DNA of 41,816 nt, from NCBI GenBank assembly GCA_934643145.1, contig CAKUBM010000019.1, forward strand, positions 1-41,816, written 5' to 3'. Positions 25,744 through 35,110 of the stretch are shown in pieces. The DNA comes from an uncultured Collinsella sp. (GTDB taxonomy: Bacteria > Actinomycetota > Coriobacteriia > Coriobacteriales > Coriobacteriaceae). Positions within the stretch are counted from its first letter, which is position 1. Each line of letters begins with the position of its first letter. The translations under genes and the position numbers were made by a program. The notes below the pieces were generated by a model that was not told the origin of the DNA, ran no database searches, and saw only the letters and a list, made by a program, of their open reading frames with translations.

Positions 25744-27091
25744 GGAAAATGAGGCGATACTGTCTTCCGCGGAAGTTGCGAGCCGTCTTGGGGTGACATC
25801 TCAGACTGTTACAAGACTATCTCGTAACGGAGATCTCAATTATGCGCTTGTTGGTAAGCGTAGAGTCTATAGAGAGAACGAAATAATCAGCTTTATGAGG
25901 AAAAAAAATCTATGCTTCGCTCCCGCAGACCATCGCGCTACTGAAGTAGTTGATTCGGCATTAACTGCGGTTTCTTTTTTTTCTGGGGCGCTTGGCTTGG
26001 ATTATGGAATGGAGAGGGCCGGTATTTCGTCCAGTCTTTACTGTGAAAATGACACGAAGTGCCGAATGACTATTGCGTCCAATCGGCCTAATGTTGGTTT
26101 GTTAGGAGACATTAATAAGGTTACTCCCGATCGGGTATTTGATTATTCGGGCATTAGCCCCAAAAGGGGTATAGATGTTATGTTTGGCGGGCCTCCTTGT
26201 CAGGCATTTTCTACGGCTGGAGCGCGTCGCGCCTTCGATGACGTTAGGGGCAACGTATTCCTAAAGTATCTCGATCTTGCTGACCATCTTCGACCTAAGT
26301 ATTTGGTAATTGAAAATGTCAGGGGGCTCTTGTCTACGGCATATCCTTTGGAAGCTGGCGGAGAGCCCGTACACGGCGGCGCTATGAAAACGGTTCTGAA
26401 CAAACTTGAATCAATGGGCTATGGCGTGAGCTTCAATTTGTATAATGCTGCGAATTTTGGGGCTCCTCAAATTAGGGAGAGAGTTGTCTTGATTGCTAAA
26501 CGAGACGGTTCAATCTGTGATTGGCTGACCCCCACGAACTCAAATGACCCCAAGTGGCAACTTAATCCTTGGATGACTTTTTCAGATGCCGTTCGGGGAT
26601 TAAAAGACGAACACCATTACGTTCAGTTTCCGGAAAAAAGGCTTAAGTATTTTAAGTTGCTTAAAGAGGGTGAGTATTGGAAGAATTTGCCTGTGGAGCT
26701 TCAGGAAGAGGCGATGGGGAAGGCGTATCGGCTTGGAGGCGGTAAAACGGGTTTTTATAGAAGAATATGGAATGATCGGCCTTCTCCAACTTTAGTCACA
26801 AGCCCGACAATGCCTGCTACCGATTTGTGCCACCCCACAGAAGATCGCCCTCTTTCAATTGAGGAATATCGTGCCATTCAGGGCTTTCCAGATGATTGGA
26901 TTTTCCGAGGTGATATTAGCGATATATATAGGCAAATCGGCAATGCTGTTCCCATTGCTTTGGGGGAGGCTATAGGCAAGTCAATTCTTAAAGACATGTC
27001 GAAGTCCAATGACAACAATAAAGACTTGTTCGAAGGCTTCCCGTATTCAAGATATAAAAACTCAAGCCAGTTGACTTGGAGTATTCGATAG
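25742..27091 (+). CDS. DNA (cytosine-5-)-methyltransferase with N-terminal helix-turn-helix
   Basis: The protein methylates cytosine C5 and protects host DNA from the neighbouring endonuclease. C5-methyltransferase motifs occur in order: I (AVSFFSGALGLDYGMERAG), IV (FGGPPCQAFSTAG, catalytic Cys153), VI (YLVIENVRGLL), VIII (QIRERVVLIAKR), IX (RPSPTLVTSPTMPATD) and X (YRQIGNAVP). The first 55 residues form a MerR/excisionase-like DNA-binding domain (VASRLGVTSQTVTRLSRNG), which may control transcription of the pair. TTG 25742 is chosen because GGAG lies 6 bases upstream; an in-frame TTG at 25727 lacks one. No ATG start exists. Confidence 0.92.
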   Translation: MENEAILSSAEVASRLGVTSQTVTRLSRNGDLNYALVGKRRVYRENEIISFMRKKNLCFAPADHRATEVVDSALTAVSFFSGALGLDYGMERAGISSSLYCENDTKCRMTIASNRPNVGLLGDINKVTPDRVFDYSGISPKRGIDVMFGGPPCQAFSTAGARRAFDDVRGNVFLKYLDLADHLRPKYLVIENVRGLLSTAYPLEAGGEPVHGGAMKTVLNKLESMGYGVSFNLYNAANFGAPQIRERVVLIAKRDGSICDWLTPTNSNDPKWQLNPWMTFSDAVRGLKDEHHYVQFPEKRLKYFKLLKEGEYWKNLPVELQEEAMGKAYRLGGGKTGFYRRIWNDRPSPTLVTSPTMPATDLCHPTEDRPLSIEEYRAIQGFPDDWIFRGDISDIYRQIGNAVPIALGEAIGKSILKDMSKSNDNNKDLFEGFPYSRYKNSSQLTWSIR

Positions 27092-27160
27092 TTCGGTTTG
27101 TTGCAAGTTGCATACACCTTGTATTTCGTGATTTGCTATCATCATGCGAGTTAACGATGT

Positions 27161-27278
27161 GGCGGGGCGTTCTCACCTTTGCTCGCTGCAAGTTCCGCAC
27201 GAGCCGAAGAGCACTTAATGTGCTCTTCGTGCGAGCAGGACTGTCCGCAGCAGCGAGTAAAAGTGAGAACGCCCCGCC
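27161..27278 (+). promoter_or_regulatory. Long hairpin in the leuS leader
   Basis: Bases 27161-27189 pair with 27250-27278: 29 positions, one C-A mismatch (27177/27262) and one G-T pair (27181/27258). The outer 16 bp (GGCGGGGCGTTCTCAC) are perfect. An inner hairpin GAAGAGCAC / GTGCTCTTC with loop TTAAT lies at 27206-27228. The structure ends 26 bases before the leuS start. No T-box consensus is present. It may be a leader RNA, the terminator of the methyltransferase gene, or a palindromic insertion. Confidence 0.75.
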
Positions 27279-27304
27279 CCAACCCAGCTAACAAAGGAGC
27301 TGAT

Positions 27305-29881
27305 ATGTGCGATTGCACAGATCATAAGGACGAGATTCCTGTCTACGACGCGCAGGCCATTGAGTCCAGGTGGATGAAGGCCTGGGAGGACTCCAACCTC
27401 TTTGCCGTCGACACCGACGACAGCAAGCCCAAGAAGTACGTGCTCGAGATGTTCCCGTATCCGTCGGGCGACCTGCACATGGGCCACGCGCGCAACTACA
27501 CCATCGGCGATGCCATGGCCCGTCAGGCCCGTATGCGCGGCTACGACGTGCTTCACCCCATCGGCTTCGATGCCTTTGGCCTGCCTGCCGAGAACGCCGC
27601 CATCAAGCACAACACGCAGGCTGCCGCCTGGACGTATAAGAACATGGACCAGGCGCTCGCCACGATGAAGCGCATGGGCTTCTCCTACGATCTGGATCGC
27701 ATGGTCAAGACCTGCAGCCCCGACTACTATCGCTGGGGTCAGTGGATCTTTGAGAAGCTGTGGGAAAAGGGCCTGGTCTACCGCAAGAAGAACCCGGTCA
27801 ACTGGTGTCCTAACTGCAAGACCGTTCTGGCCAACGAGCAGGTCACCGAGGGCAAGTGCTGGCGCTGCGGCACCGAGCCCGAGAAGCGCGACCTGGAGCA
27901 GTGGTACTTCAAGATCACCGAGTACTCCCAGGAGCTGCTCGACGACCTAGAGAAGCTCCCCGGCTGGCCCGAGCGCGTCAAGCAGATGCAGGCCAACTGG
28001 ATCGGTCGTTCCGAGGGCGCCGAGGTCGACTTTACCCTGTGCGACAAGGATGGCGAGCCCATCGAGAGCGACGAGGGTAAGATCACCGTCTTCACCACGC
28101 GAGCCGACACGCTCTTTGGTGTCTCCTTCTTTGTCTTGGCTCCCGAGTACGCTCGTCTGCACGAGCTCGTCGAGGGCACGGAGTACGAGGAGGCCGTGAC
28201 CAAGATCGTCGAGGACTCCAAGCATATCTCCGCCGTCGAGCGTGCCCAGGGCACCCTCGAGAAGCACGGTGCCTTTACCGGCCGCTACGTGGTGAACCCG
28301 GTCAACGGCGAGAAGGTCCCCGTGTGGGTTGCCGATTATGTTGTTGCCGACTACGGCACCGGCGCTGTCATGGCCGTTCCCTGCGGCGACCAGCGCGATT
28401 TTGAGTTTGCCCGCAAGTACGACCTGCCGATCGTGCCGATCATCCTGGACGATGACGACCGCGCAGCCGTCGAGGCTAACGGTGAGACCATCGATACCTT
28501 CCATGCCGAGACCGTCGACTGGGATTGCGCCCACGCTGCCGAGGGCACGCTCGTCCAGTCCGGTAAGTACACCGGCATGCGCGGCGGCAAGCACTCCGAG
28601 GGCGAGGCTGCGATCGTGGCCGACCTCGAGGCCATGGGCTGCGGTCGTCGCAAGGTCGAGTTCCGTCTGCGAGACTGGCTCATCAGCCGTCAGCGCTATT
28701 GGGGCAACCCCATCCCGGCCATCCACTGCGAGCACTGCGGCATCGTGCCCGTGCCCGAGGACCAGCTGCCGGTAACGCTGCCCGAGAACCTGGACCTGGG
28801 CGCCGGCGAGACCCTCGCCGAGTGCAAGGAGTTCTACGAGACCACCTGCCCGGTCTGCGGCCGCCCGGCCAAGCGCGAGACCGATACCATGGACACCTTC
28901 ACCTGCTCCAGCTGGTATTACCTGCGCTATACCGACCCGCACAACACCGAGCTGCCCTTCTCCCGCGAGGCTGCCGATCGTTGGATGCCCGTCGATAACT
29001 ACATCGGCGGCATCGAGCACGCCATTCTGCACCTGCTCTACAGCCGCTTCTTTACCAAGGCACTGCGCGACCTGGGCCTGCTGAGTGTGGACGAGCCCTT
29101 CACCAACCTGCTGTGCCAGGGCATGGTCAAGGACGAGAACGGCGACACCATGTCCAAGTCCAAGGGCAACGTCGTGCCCCCGAGCTCGGTCATCGAGCCC
29201 TACGGCGCCGACACCATGCGTCTGGCGATCCTGTTTATCGCCCCGCCCGAGAAGGACTTCGACTGGGATCCCAAGGCCGTTGAGGGCGCCAACCGCTTCA
29301 TCAAGCGCGCCTGGCGTATCGTGTGGCAGCTCGTCCAGTCCGGCGACGCCAACGTGGCCTTCGACAAGTCCGCGCTCGACGAGGTTGCGATGAAGCTCTA
29401 TCGCGAGCGTCACCGCACCATCGCCAAGTGCACCGAGGACTTCGATCGCGGCCAGTTCAACACCGCCATCTCGGCCGTCATGGAACTCGTCAATGCCGCG
29501 AGTGCCTACCTCAATGCTACTGAGGGCGCTTCCCGTGACAAGGCGATGTGCTACGGCGTGGCTAAGGATATCGTGAGCGTCCTTGCCCCCATCTGCCCGT
29601 TCTGGGCCGACGAGCTGTGGCACGAGGCGCTCGGCTGCGAGGGCAATGCCTACACCGCCGCCTGGCCCGAGTTCGACCTGGCCGAGTCCGTTGAGGACAC
29701 GGTGCAGATCGTGGTCCAGGTGCTTGGTAAGGTCCGCGGCCGCGTCGAGGTGGCCCGCAATGCCTCCAATGAGGATATGCAGGCTGCCGCCGAGGCCGCC
29801 GTCGCCAAGTGGCTCGAGGGTAAGACGGTCGTCAAGGCCATCTGCGTGCCCGGCAAGCTGGTCAACCTGGTGGTCAAGTAA
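27305..29881 (+). CDS. leuS: Leucyl-tRNA synthetase
   Basis: A class I aminoacyl-tRNA synthetase of 858 residues. It has HMGH (58-61) as the HIGH motif, Cys-rich zinc pairs (CPNCK, CWRCG), the editing CP1 domain with [10 protein letters not shown] and [10 protein letters not shown] (615-624) as the KMSKS loop. It ends in the LeuS C-terminal domain ([26 protein letters not shown]). ATG 27305 follows AAAGGAG at ideal spacing. Another ATG at 27179 would run through the leader hairpin and is rejected. Confidence 0.97.
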   Translation: MCDCTDHKDEIPVYDAQAIESRWMKAWEDSNLFAVDTDDSKPKKYVLEMFPYPSGDLHMGHARNYTIGDAMARQARMRGYDVLHPIGFDAFGLPAENAAIKHNTQAAAWTYKNMDQALATMKRMGFSYDLDRMVKTCSPDYYRWGQWIFEKLWEKGLVYRKKNPVNWCPNCKTVLANEQVTEGKCWRCGTEPEKRDLEQWYFKITEYSQELLDDLEKLPGWPERVKQMQANWIGRSEGAEVDFTLCDKDGEPIESDEGKITVFTTRADTLFGVSFFVLAPEYARLHELVEGTEYEEAVTKIVEDSKHISAVERAQGTLEKHGAFTGRYVVNPVNGEKVPVWVADYVVADYGTGAVMAVPCGDQRDFEFARKYDLPIVPIILDDDDRAAVEANGETIDTFHAETVDWDCAHAAEGTLVQSGKYTGMRGGKHSEGEAAIVADLEAMGCGRRKVEFRLRDWLISRQRYWGNPIPAIHCEHCGIVPVPEDQLPVTLPENLDLGAGETLAECKEFYETTCPVCGRPAKRETDTMDTFTCSSWYYLRYTDPHNTELPFSREAADRWMPVDNYIGGIEHAILHLLYSRFFTKALRDLGLLSVDEPFTNLLCQGMVKDENGDTMSKSKGNVVPPSSVIEPYGADTMRLAILFIAPPEKDFDWDPKAVEGANRFIKRAWRIVWQLVQSGDANVAFDKSALDEVAMKLYRERHRTIAKCTEDFDRGQFNTAISAVMELVNAASAYLNATEGASRDKAMCYGVAKDIVSVLAPICPFWADELWHEALGCEGNAYTAAWPEFDLAESVEDTVQIVVQVLGKVRGRVEVARNASNEDMQAAAEAAVAKWLEGKTVVKAICVPGKLVNLVVK

Positions 29882-29906
29882 GCACTGCGCGTAAAGCTGA
29901 CATCAA

Positions 29907-29950
29907 AAAGCGAGGGGCGATTCCGCGGGGAGTCGCTCCTCGCTTTGGTT
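29907..29950 (+). terminator. Intrinsic terminator after leuS
   Basis: AAAGCGAGG (29907-29915) pairs with CCTCGCTTT (29938-29946), with extra pairing GCGA/TCGC inside, followed by GGTT. Confidence 0.75.
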
Positions 29951-30031
29951 AAGGATACTTGCGACAACACCCAATTATCCATTTCTTGTGGAGAAGCTGT
30001 GCGCACGCTGACCTGCAGATTCGTACTGTGC

Positions 30032-30060
30032 TTGCACGTTTCCGCAGCTATTGGTATAGT
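30032..30060 (+). promoter_or_regulatory. Promoter of the rimP-nusA-infB operon
   Basis: A -35 box TTGCAC (30032-30037), 17 bases, then a -10 box TATAGT (30055-30060). Transcription should begin near 30067, leaving a leader of about 70 bases before rimP. Confidence 0.75.
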
Positions 30061-30085
30061 TTGCTTGCAAATGAAGTTGTAATTG

Positions 30086-30118
30086 AAAGAAGTGGGGTTT
30101 CGGCCCCGCTTCTTTTTT
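30086..30118 (+). terminator. Intrinsic terminator in the rimP leader (attenuator candidate)
   Basis: GAAGTGGGG (30089-30097) pairs with CCCCGCTTC (30104-30112) around TTTCGG, followed by six T (30113-30118). It lies between the promoter and the first gene, so transcripts either stop here or read through into rimP-nusA. Feedback by NusA on such terminators is known in Bacillus and is the obvious model here. Confidence 0.85.
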
Positions 30119-30138
30119 GTATGGATGGAGGTGCCGCA

Positions 30139-30633
30139 ATGGTCAAGACCAAGACCGAGCAGGCGATCATTGACGCGCTCGAGGCCGTCGCTCCCCAGCA
30201 CGATGTCGACATCGTCGACGTCGAGCTCGTGGGTGCCACCAAGGCCCCCTGCGTGCGTGTGCGTATCGAGGGTGCCGAGGGTCAGAGCCTGTCGCTCAAC
30301 GACGTCACGGCCAACACCAAGTGGGTCGGCGATGTGATTGAGGAGCTCGACCCCATCTCTTCGAGCTATACGCTCGAGGTGTCGAGCCCGGGTATGGCGC
30401 GCCCGCTGCGCCGCCCGAGTGACTTTGCCCGCTTTGTGGGCGAGAACTGCGAGCTCACCTCTACCGCCACCGAGGGCCGTCGCAAGTACGCCGGTAAGAT
30501 TGCCGCCGCCACCGAGACGAACGTGACCCTCGAGCTCGAGGACGGCGAGTCCGTTACCCTCGATTTTTCTGATGTTAAAAAGTGCAAGTTGAAGCCCACC
30601 TACGACTTCAAGCCCGCGAAGGAAGGAAAGTAA
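30139..30633 (+). CDS. rimP: Ribosome maturation factor RimP
   Basis: RimP assists assembly of the 30S subunit. The 164-residue protein shows the family pattern: an N-terminal alpha/beta domain (EQAIIDALEAVAPQHDVDIVDVEL), the LEVSSPGMARPLR signature and a small C-terminal SH3-like barrel (GKIAAATETNVTLELEDGE, VTLDFSDVKKCKL). ATG 30139 is preferred because GGAGG lies 8 bases upstream. It is the first gene of the operon, followed by nusA after 1 base. Confidence 0.95.
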   Translation: MVKTKTEQAIIDALEAVAPQHDVDIVDVELVGATKAPCVRVRIEGAEGQSLSLNDVTANTKWVGDVIEELDPISSSYTLEVSSPGMARPLRRPSDFARFVGENCELTSTATEGRRKYAGKIAAATETNVTLELEDGESVTLDFSDVKKCKLKPTYDFKPAKEGK

Positions 30634-30634
30634 G

Positions 30635-31882
30635 ATGGCAGCATCCGACATGATGTCCGCCCTGATGGAGCTTTGCCAGGAGAAGCACATCGACCAGCTC
30701 TACCTGATCGACCGCCTGGAGCAGTCGCTCGCCAAGAGCTATGCCGAGATCCTGCATCTTGAGTGGGGCGCCAAGGTGACCATCGACCGCACCACCGGCA
30801 AGATCTACGTCTACCGCCTGGAGCCGATCGACGATTCCATGGATGAGGAGGGCAACTTCACCGAGTTCGAGGAGATCGACGTCACCCCCAAGAACACGAG
30901 CCGCATCGCTGCCCAGCACGCCAAGGCCGAGATCAACGCCATCGTGCGTAACTCCGCCCGCGAGCAGATCTACGAGGAGTTCTCCGGCCGCATCGGTGAC
31001 CTCATCAGCGGTACCGTGCTGCAGTCCACGCCCGACTTCACGATTGTCAAGATCCGCGAGGGCGTCGAGGCCGAGCTGCCGCACTTCGATCAGCGCCGTT
31101 ACGAGAACGAGCGCAACGAGCGTCCGATGGGCGAGCGCTACCTGCACAACCAGCATATCAAGGCCGTGATCATCGACGTTCGCGACCCCAACTCCAACCT
31201 GCAGCCGGTTCGTGGCGAGCACAGCCGTCCGCCGATTGTCATCTCCCGTACCCACCCCGAGCTCATGCGTCGTCTGTTTGAGCAGGAGGTGCCCGAGATC
31301 TATGAGGGCACCGTCCAGATCAAGTCAATCGCCCGCGAGCCCGGCCAGCGTTCCAAGGTCGCCGTCCACTCGCTCGACGACCGCCTGGATCCCGTGGGCG
31401 CCTGCGTCGGCCCCAAGGGCAGCCGTGTTCGCGCTGTCGTGGGCGAGCTCCGTGGCGAGCGCGTCGACGTCATCCTGTGGGATGCCGATCCTGCCGTCTA
31501 CGTCGCCAACGCCCTTTCGCCCGCTAAGGTCACCCGCGTCCTCATCGACGAGGAGAAGGCCTACGCCGGCGTCATCGTGCCCGACGACCAGCTGTCCCTC
31601 GCCATCGGCAAGGAGGGCCAGAACGCCCGCCTCGCCGCGCGCCTGACCGGCTGGCACATCGACATCAAGTCGGAGACGCTTGCCGCCGACATCCTCAAGA
31701 ACGTTCCCGTTCACGAGGAGCCCGCCGCCGACCTGATCGGTGACGAGGAGGACGAGGACGTCCGTCGCTGCGAGTACGTGTCCGAGGACGGCGTCCAGTG
31801 CCGCAACCAGGCCCGTCCCGGCTCCCGTTTCTGCGGTGTCCACGACACCGACGCCTTCGATGATGCGGAGGACCTGATCTAG
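30635..31882 (+). CDS. nusA: Transcription termination/antitermination factor NusA
   Basis: NusA binds RNA polymerase and modulates pausing and termination. The 415-residue protein has the N-terminal RNA-polymerase-binding domain, an S1 domain (about 125-200), KH1 and KH2 ([39 protein letters not shown]). It then has a short C-terminal tail [28 protein letters not shown]. The tail's C-C-C-H spacing suggests a small zinc-binding knuckle, unusual for NusA. No YlxR gene separates nusA from infB, where one is common. Confidence 0.96.
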   Translation: MAASDMMSALMELCQEKHIDQLYLIDRLEQSLAKSYAEILHLEWGAKVTIDRTTGKIYVYRLEPIDDSMDEEGNFTEFEEIDVTPKNTSRIAAQHAKAEINAIVRNSAREQIYEEFSGRIGDLISGTVLQSTPDFTIVKIREGVEAELPHFDQRRYENERNERPMGERYLHNQHIKAVIIDVRDPNSNLQPVRGEHSRPPIVISRTHPELMRRLFEQEVPEIYEGTVQIKSIAREPGQRSKVAVHSLDDRLDPVGACVGPKGSRVRAVVGELRGERVDVILWDADPAVYVANALSPAKVTRVLIDEEKAYAGVIVPDDQLSLAIGKEGQNARLAARLTGWHIDIKSETLAADILKNVPVHEEPAADLIGDEEDEDVRRCEYVSEDGVQCRNQARPGSRFCGVHDTDAFDDAEDLI

Positions 31883-31973
31883 CGCGCGGTCGCGCCGGGC
31901 GGGTCCCGGCGCATCTCCCACGCTCGTTCAGTCTCTAGGCACCCAAGGTGCCAGAAAGGGTAGGTGAAGTCAT

Positions 31974-34688
31974 ATGGCAAAAGTCCGTGTGTCCACCCTG
32001 GCCAAAGAGTTCGGCATGACCTCCAAGGAACTGATGGGTCATCTCGCCGATATGAAGATTCCCGCTAAGTCCGCTTCCTCCACCTTGGAGGATGCCTATG
32101 TCGCCATGGTCCGCAAGCAGCTCGCCTCGGTGATCGAGGCCCGCGCTCAGGAAGTCGAGGCCGCCAAGCAGGCCGAGGAGCAGGCAGCTGCCGCCGAGGA
32201 GGCCGCTCGCGCCGCCGAGGCCGAGCGCGAGCGCATCGCCGCCGAGAAGGCACGCGAGGAGGAGCGCCGCCAGTTTGCCGCAGCCCAGGCTGCCGAGGAG
32301 GCCGCCCGCGCCGAGGCCGAGGCCAAGAAGAAGGCTGAGCAGGAGCGCCTTGCTCGCGAGAAGGAGGAGGCTGCCCGCGAGGCCCAGCGCCGCGCCGTTC
32401 CCGCTTCCGACTCCGGTTCGCGCTTCCGTTCGCTGCTCGACCAGATCGCCGCACAGGAGACCGTGCTCAAGGAGAAGAAGGACGCCGAGGACAAGGCCAA
32501 GGCCGAGCGCGCCGCTGAGCGCGGTAACCGTCGTGGCGGCAACAACGACCGCCGCGGTGGCCGTCGTAACGATCGCAACGCTTCCGACAACAACTCTGAG
32601 CGCAACGCCTCCGAGAGCCGTCCGCACAGCCATCGCACCAACGCCAGCAACAACGTCGCTGCCGGCATGGACTTCCCCAACCCCGATAAGCAGGGCAAGG
32701 GCAAGAAGCGCAAGGGCGGTCACAACAACGAAGAGGACCACTATAGCCGCATGGCTCGCGAGGCCGAGGAGTACAGCCGCGAGAAGGTGCTCGAGGAGGC
32801 TCGTGCTGCCGTCGAGGAGGCCTCTCGCGAGTCCACCGGTCGCCGCAAGAAGCGCAAGGAGAAGCGCGAGCGCGAGGCTGCCAAGGCTCAGGAGGAGCGC
32901 AAGATAGAGGAGGCGCTGGCCCAGGGCGTGAACCCCGAGGAGCTCGACGCCATCAAGGTCTCCCAGGGCGTTACCGTCCAGGAGCTTGCTGAGGCCCTCG
33001 ACGTTCCGGCCAACGACATCATCAAGCGCCTGTTCCTGCTGGGCACGCCGCTCACCATGACGCAGTCCATGTCTGACGACCTCGTCGAGCTCGTTGCCGA
33101 CGACCTGGGCCGTCAGATCAAGATCATCACCCCCGAGGAGGAGAACACCTTCTCGTTCTACGACGATCCCGCCGACCTTAAGCCGCGCGCCCCGGTCGTC
33201 ACCGTCATGGGTCACGTCGACCACGGCAAGACGAGCCTCCTCGACGCCATCCGTCACACCGGTGTCGCTGCCGGCGAGGCGGGCGGCATTACCCAGGCAA
33301 TCGGCGCTTCGCAGGTTATGATCAACGACCGCAAGATCACCTTCATCGATACCCCGGGTCACGCTACCTTTACGGCTATGCGTGCCCGTGGCGCCAAGGT
33401 GACCGACATCGTCATCCTGATCGTCGCCGCCGACGACGGCGTCATGCCCCAGACGGTCGAGTCGATTAACCACGCCAAGGCCGCCGGCGTACCTATTGTC
33501 GTCGCCGTCAACAAGATCGATAAGCCGGGTGCCAACCCCGACCGCGTGCGCCAGGAGCTCACCGAGTACGGTGTCATCCCCGAGGAGTGGGGCGGACAGA
33601 ACATGTTCGTCAACATCTCGGCGAAGCAGAAGATCGGTATCGACGACCTTCTGGAGACCGTGCTGCTCCAGGCAGACGTGCTCGAGCTCAAGGCCAACCC
33701 GGACACCTTTGCCTCCGGCAACGTCCTCGAGGCCAAGCTCGACAAGGGCCGCGGCTCGGTCGCTACCGTGCTCGTGACCCGCGGTACCCTGCACGTGGGC
33801 GATACGCTGGTCGCCGGCCTCACCTACGGCCGCGTCCGCGCCATGCTCGACCCCAAGGGCCGCGCCGTCACCGAGGCCGGCCCCTCCGACGCCGTCGAGA
33901 TCCTGGGCCTGCAGTCCGTGCCCAACGCCGGTGACGAGTTCCGCGTGTTCGAGGATGAGCGCGAGGCTCGCGCCCTTGCCGACGAGCGTTCGCTCAAGGC
34001 CCGTATCGAGGAGCAGAGCCGCGTGAAGCACGTCACGCTCGAGAACCTCTTCGAGACCATCGCCGACGCTGAGGTCAAGGAGCTCAACCTGATCATCAAG
34101 GCCGACGTCCAGGGTTCCATCGAGGCCCTTCAGGACTCGCTCGACAAGATGGATCAGTCCGAGGTTCGTATCAACACGATCCACTCCGCCGTTGGTGCCA
34201 TCAACGAGACCGACGTCGTCCTGGCCGACGCCTCCAACGCCATCATCATCGGCTTTGGCGTCCGTCCCGACGGTAAGGCCCGCTCCGCCGCCGAGCGCGA
34301 GGGCGTCGAGATCCGTTGCTACGACGTCATCTACAAGTGCCTCGAGGAGCTCGACGCTGCCCGTATCGGCATGCTCAAGCCCACCGAGGTCGAGGTCTCC
34401 ACGGGTACCGCGACCGTCCTGGACACCTTCAAGGTGCCCAAAGTCGGTATCGCCGCCGGTGTCCGCGTCGAAGAGGGCGAGATCGCCGCGACCGATTCCG
34501 TGCGTCTGGTGCGCGACGGCATCGTGGTCTTCAACGGCAAGATCGCCTCGATGCGCCACTACAAGGACGAGGCCAAGAGCCTCAAGAGCGGTTCCGAGGG
34601 CGGCATTGGCCTGGAGAACTTCCAGGACATCAAGCCCGGCGACCAGATCGAGGGTTACCGCATCGACCAGGTTGCCCGTACCGAGTAG
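31974..34688 (+). CDS. infB: Translation initiation factor IF-2
   Basis: IF-2 is the GTPase that delivers initiator fMet-tRNA to the 30S subunit. The 904-residue protein has a short N-terminal IF2_N domain and a long Ala/Glu/Arg-rich charged linker (about 50-310, probably helical). A second IF2_N domain (VTVQELAEALDVPANDIIKRL) precedes the G domain: G1 GHVDHGKTS, G3 DTPGH, G4 NKID. Domains II to C2 follow (VEVSTGTATVLDTFKVPKVG). ATG 31974 has a weak AGGTGA site upstream. Confidence 0.97.
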   Translation: MAKVRVSTLAKEFGMTSKELMGHLADMKIPAKSASSTLEDAYVAMVRKQLASVIEARAQEVEAAKQAEEQAAAAEEAARAAEAERERIAAEKAREEERRQFAAAQAAEEAARAEAEAKKKAEQERLAREKEEAAREAQRRAVPASDSGSRFRSLLDQIAAQETVLKEKKDAEDKAKAERAAERGNRRGGNNDRRGGRRNDRNASDNNSERNASESRPHSHRTNASNNVAAGMDFPNPDKQGKGKKRKGGHNNEEDHYSRMAREAEEYSREKVLEEARAAVEEASRESTGRRKKRKEKREREAAKAQEERKIEEALAQGVNPEELDAIKVSQGVTVQELAEALDVPANDIIKRLFLLGTPLTMTQSMSDDLVELVADDLGRQIKIITPEEENTFSFYDDPADLKPRAPVVTVMGHVDHGKTSLLDAIRHTGVAAGEAGGITQAIGASQVMINDRKITFIDTPGHATFTAMRARGAKVTDIVILIVAADDGVMPQTVESINHAKAAGVPIVVAVNKIDKPGANPDRVRQELTEYGVIPEEWGGQNMFVNISAKQKIGIDDLLETVLLQADVLELKANPDTFASGNVLEAKLDKGRGSVATVLVTRGTLHVGDTLVAGLTYGRVRAMLDPKGRAVTEAGPSDAVEILGLQSVPNAGDEFRVFEDEREARALADERSLKARIEEQSRVKHVTLENLFETIADAEVKELNLIIKADVQGSIEALQDSLDKMDQSEVRINTIHSAVGAINETDVVLADASNAIIIGFGVRPDGKARSAAEREGVEIRCYDVIYKCLEELDAARIGMLKPTEVEVSTGTATVLDTFKVPKVGIAAGVRVEEGEIAATDSVRLVRDGIVVFNGKIASMRHYKDEAKSLKSGSEGGIGLENFQDIKPGDQIEGYRIDQVARTE

Positions 34689-34699
34689 GGGGTAGCGCT

Positions 34700-35110
34700 A
34701 TGAAGCAAACGCAGGCAACCCGCCGTCTGGGCGAGCAGCTTCGCGAGAAGCTCGGTTATATCCTGCTCTTTGAGGTTTCCGATCCGCGTCTCGACCTGGT
34801 TACTTTGACCGCGGTCGAGGTCGCGGTGGACCGTTCGTTCGCGCGTGTGTACGTGTCGTGCGATGCGAGCCGCTACGACGAGGTCATGGAGGCGCTCGCA
34901 AGCGCTAAGGGCCGTATTCGCAGCCTGTTGGCTCGCTCGCTCGATTGGCGTGTCACGCCCGAGCTCGATTTTCGCATCGATCGCTCGACCGATGAGGCCG
35001 AGCGCATCACGCGTGCGCTGGAAAACGTTCCCGCCACGCTTGCGATCGAAAAGGACGAGGACGGCTATCCGATAGCGGATGCCGCCCAGGAGGCAGCTTT
35101 AGATGACTAA
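34700..35110 (+). CDS. rbfA: 30S ribosome-binding factor RbfA
   Basis: RbfA binds the 30S subunit during 16S rRNA maturation. The 136-residue protein has the KH-like fold pattern: RRLGEQLREKLGYILLFEVSDPRL, VTLTAVEVAVDRSFARVYVS, then RVTPELDFRIDRSTDEAERI. ATG 34700 with GGGGG upstream is chosen. It overlaps the next gene by 8 bases. Confidence 0.95.
   Translation: MKQTQATRRLGEQLREKLGYILLFEVSDPRLDLVTLTAVEVAVDRSFARVYVSCDASRYDEVMEALASAKGRIRSLLARSLDWRVTPELDFRIDRSTDEAERITRALENVPATLAIEKDEDGYPIADAAQEAALDD

Noticed and set aside
27161..27304. T-box riboswitch before leuS
   Set aside because: No AGGGTGGnACCGCG-type T-box sequence or Stem I features were found; only a long hairpin is present.
31935..34559. 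An 874-codon open frame on the minus strand opposite infB
   Set aside because: It arises from codon bias (GAC/GCC/GAG) of the IF-2 gene; the product is Leu/Gly/Val/Asp-rich without domains.
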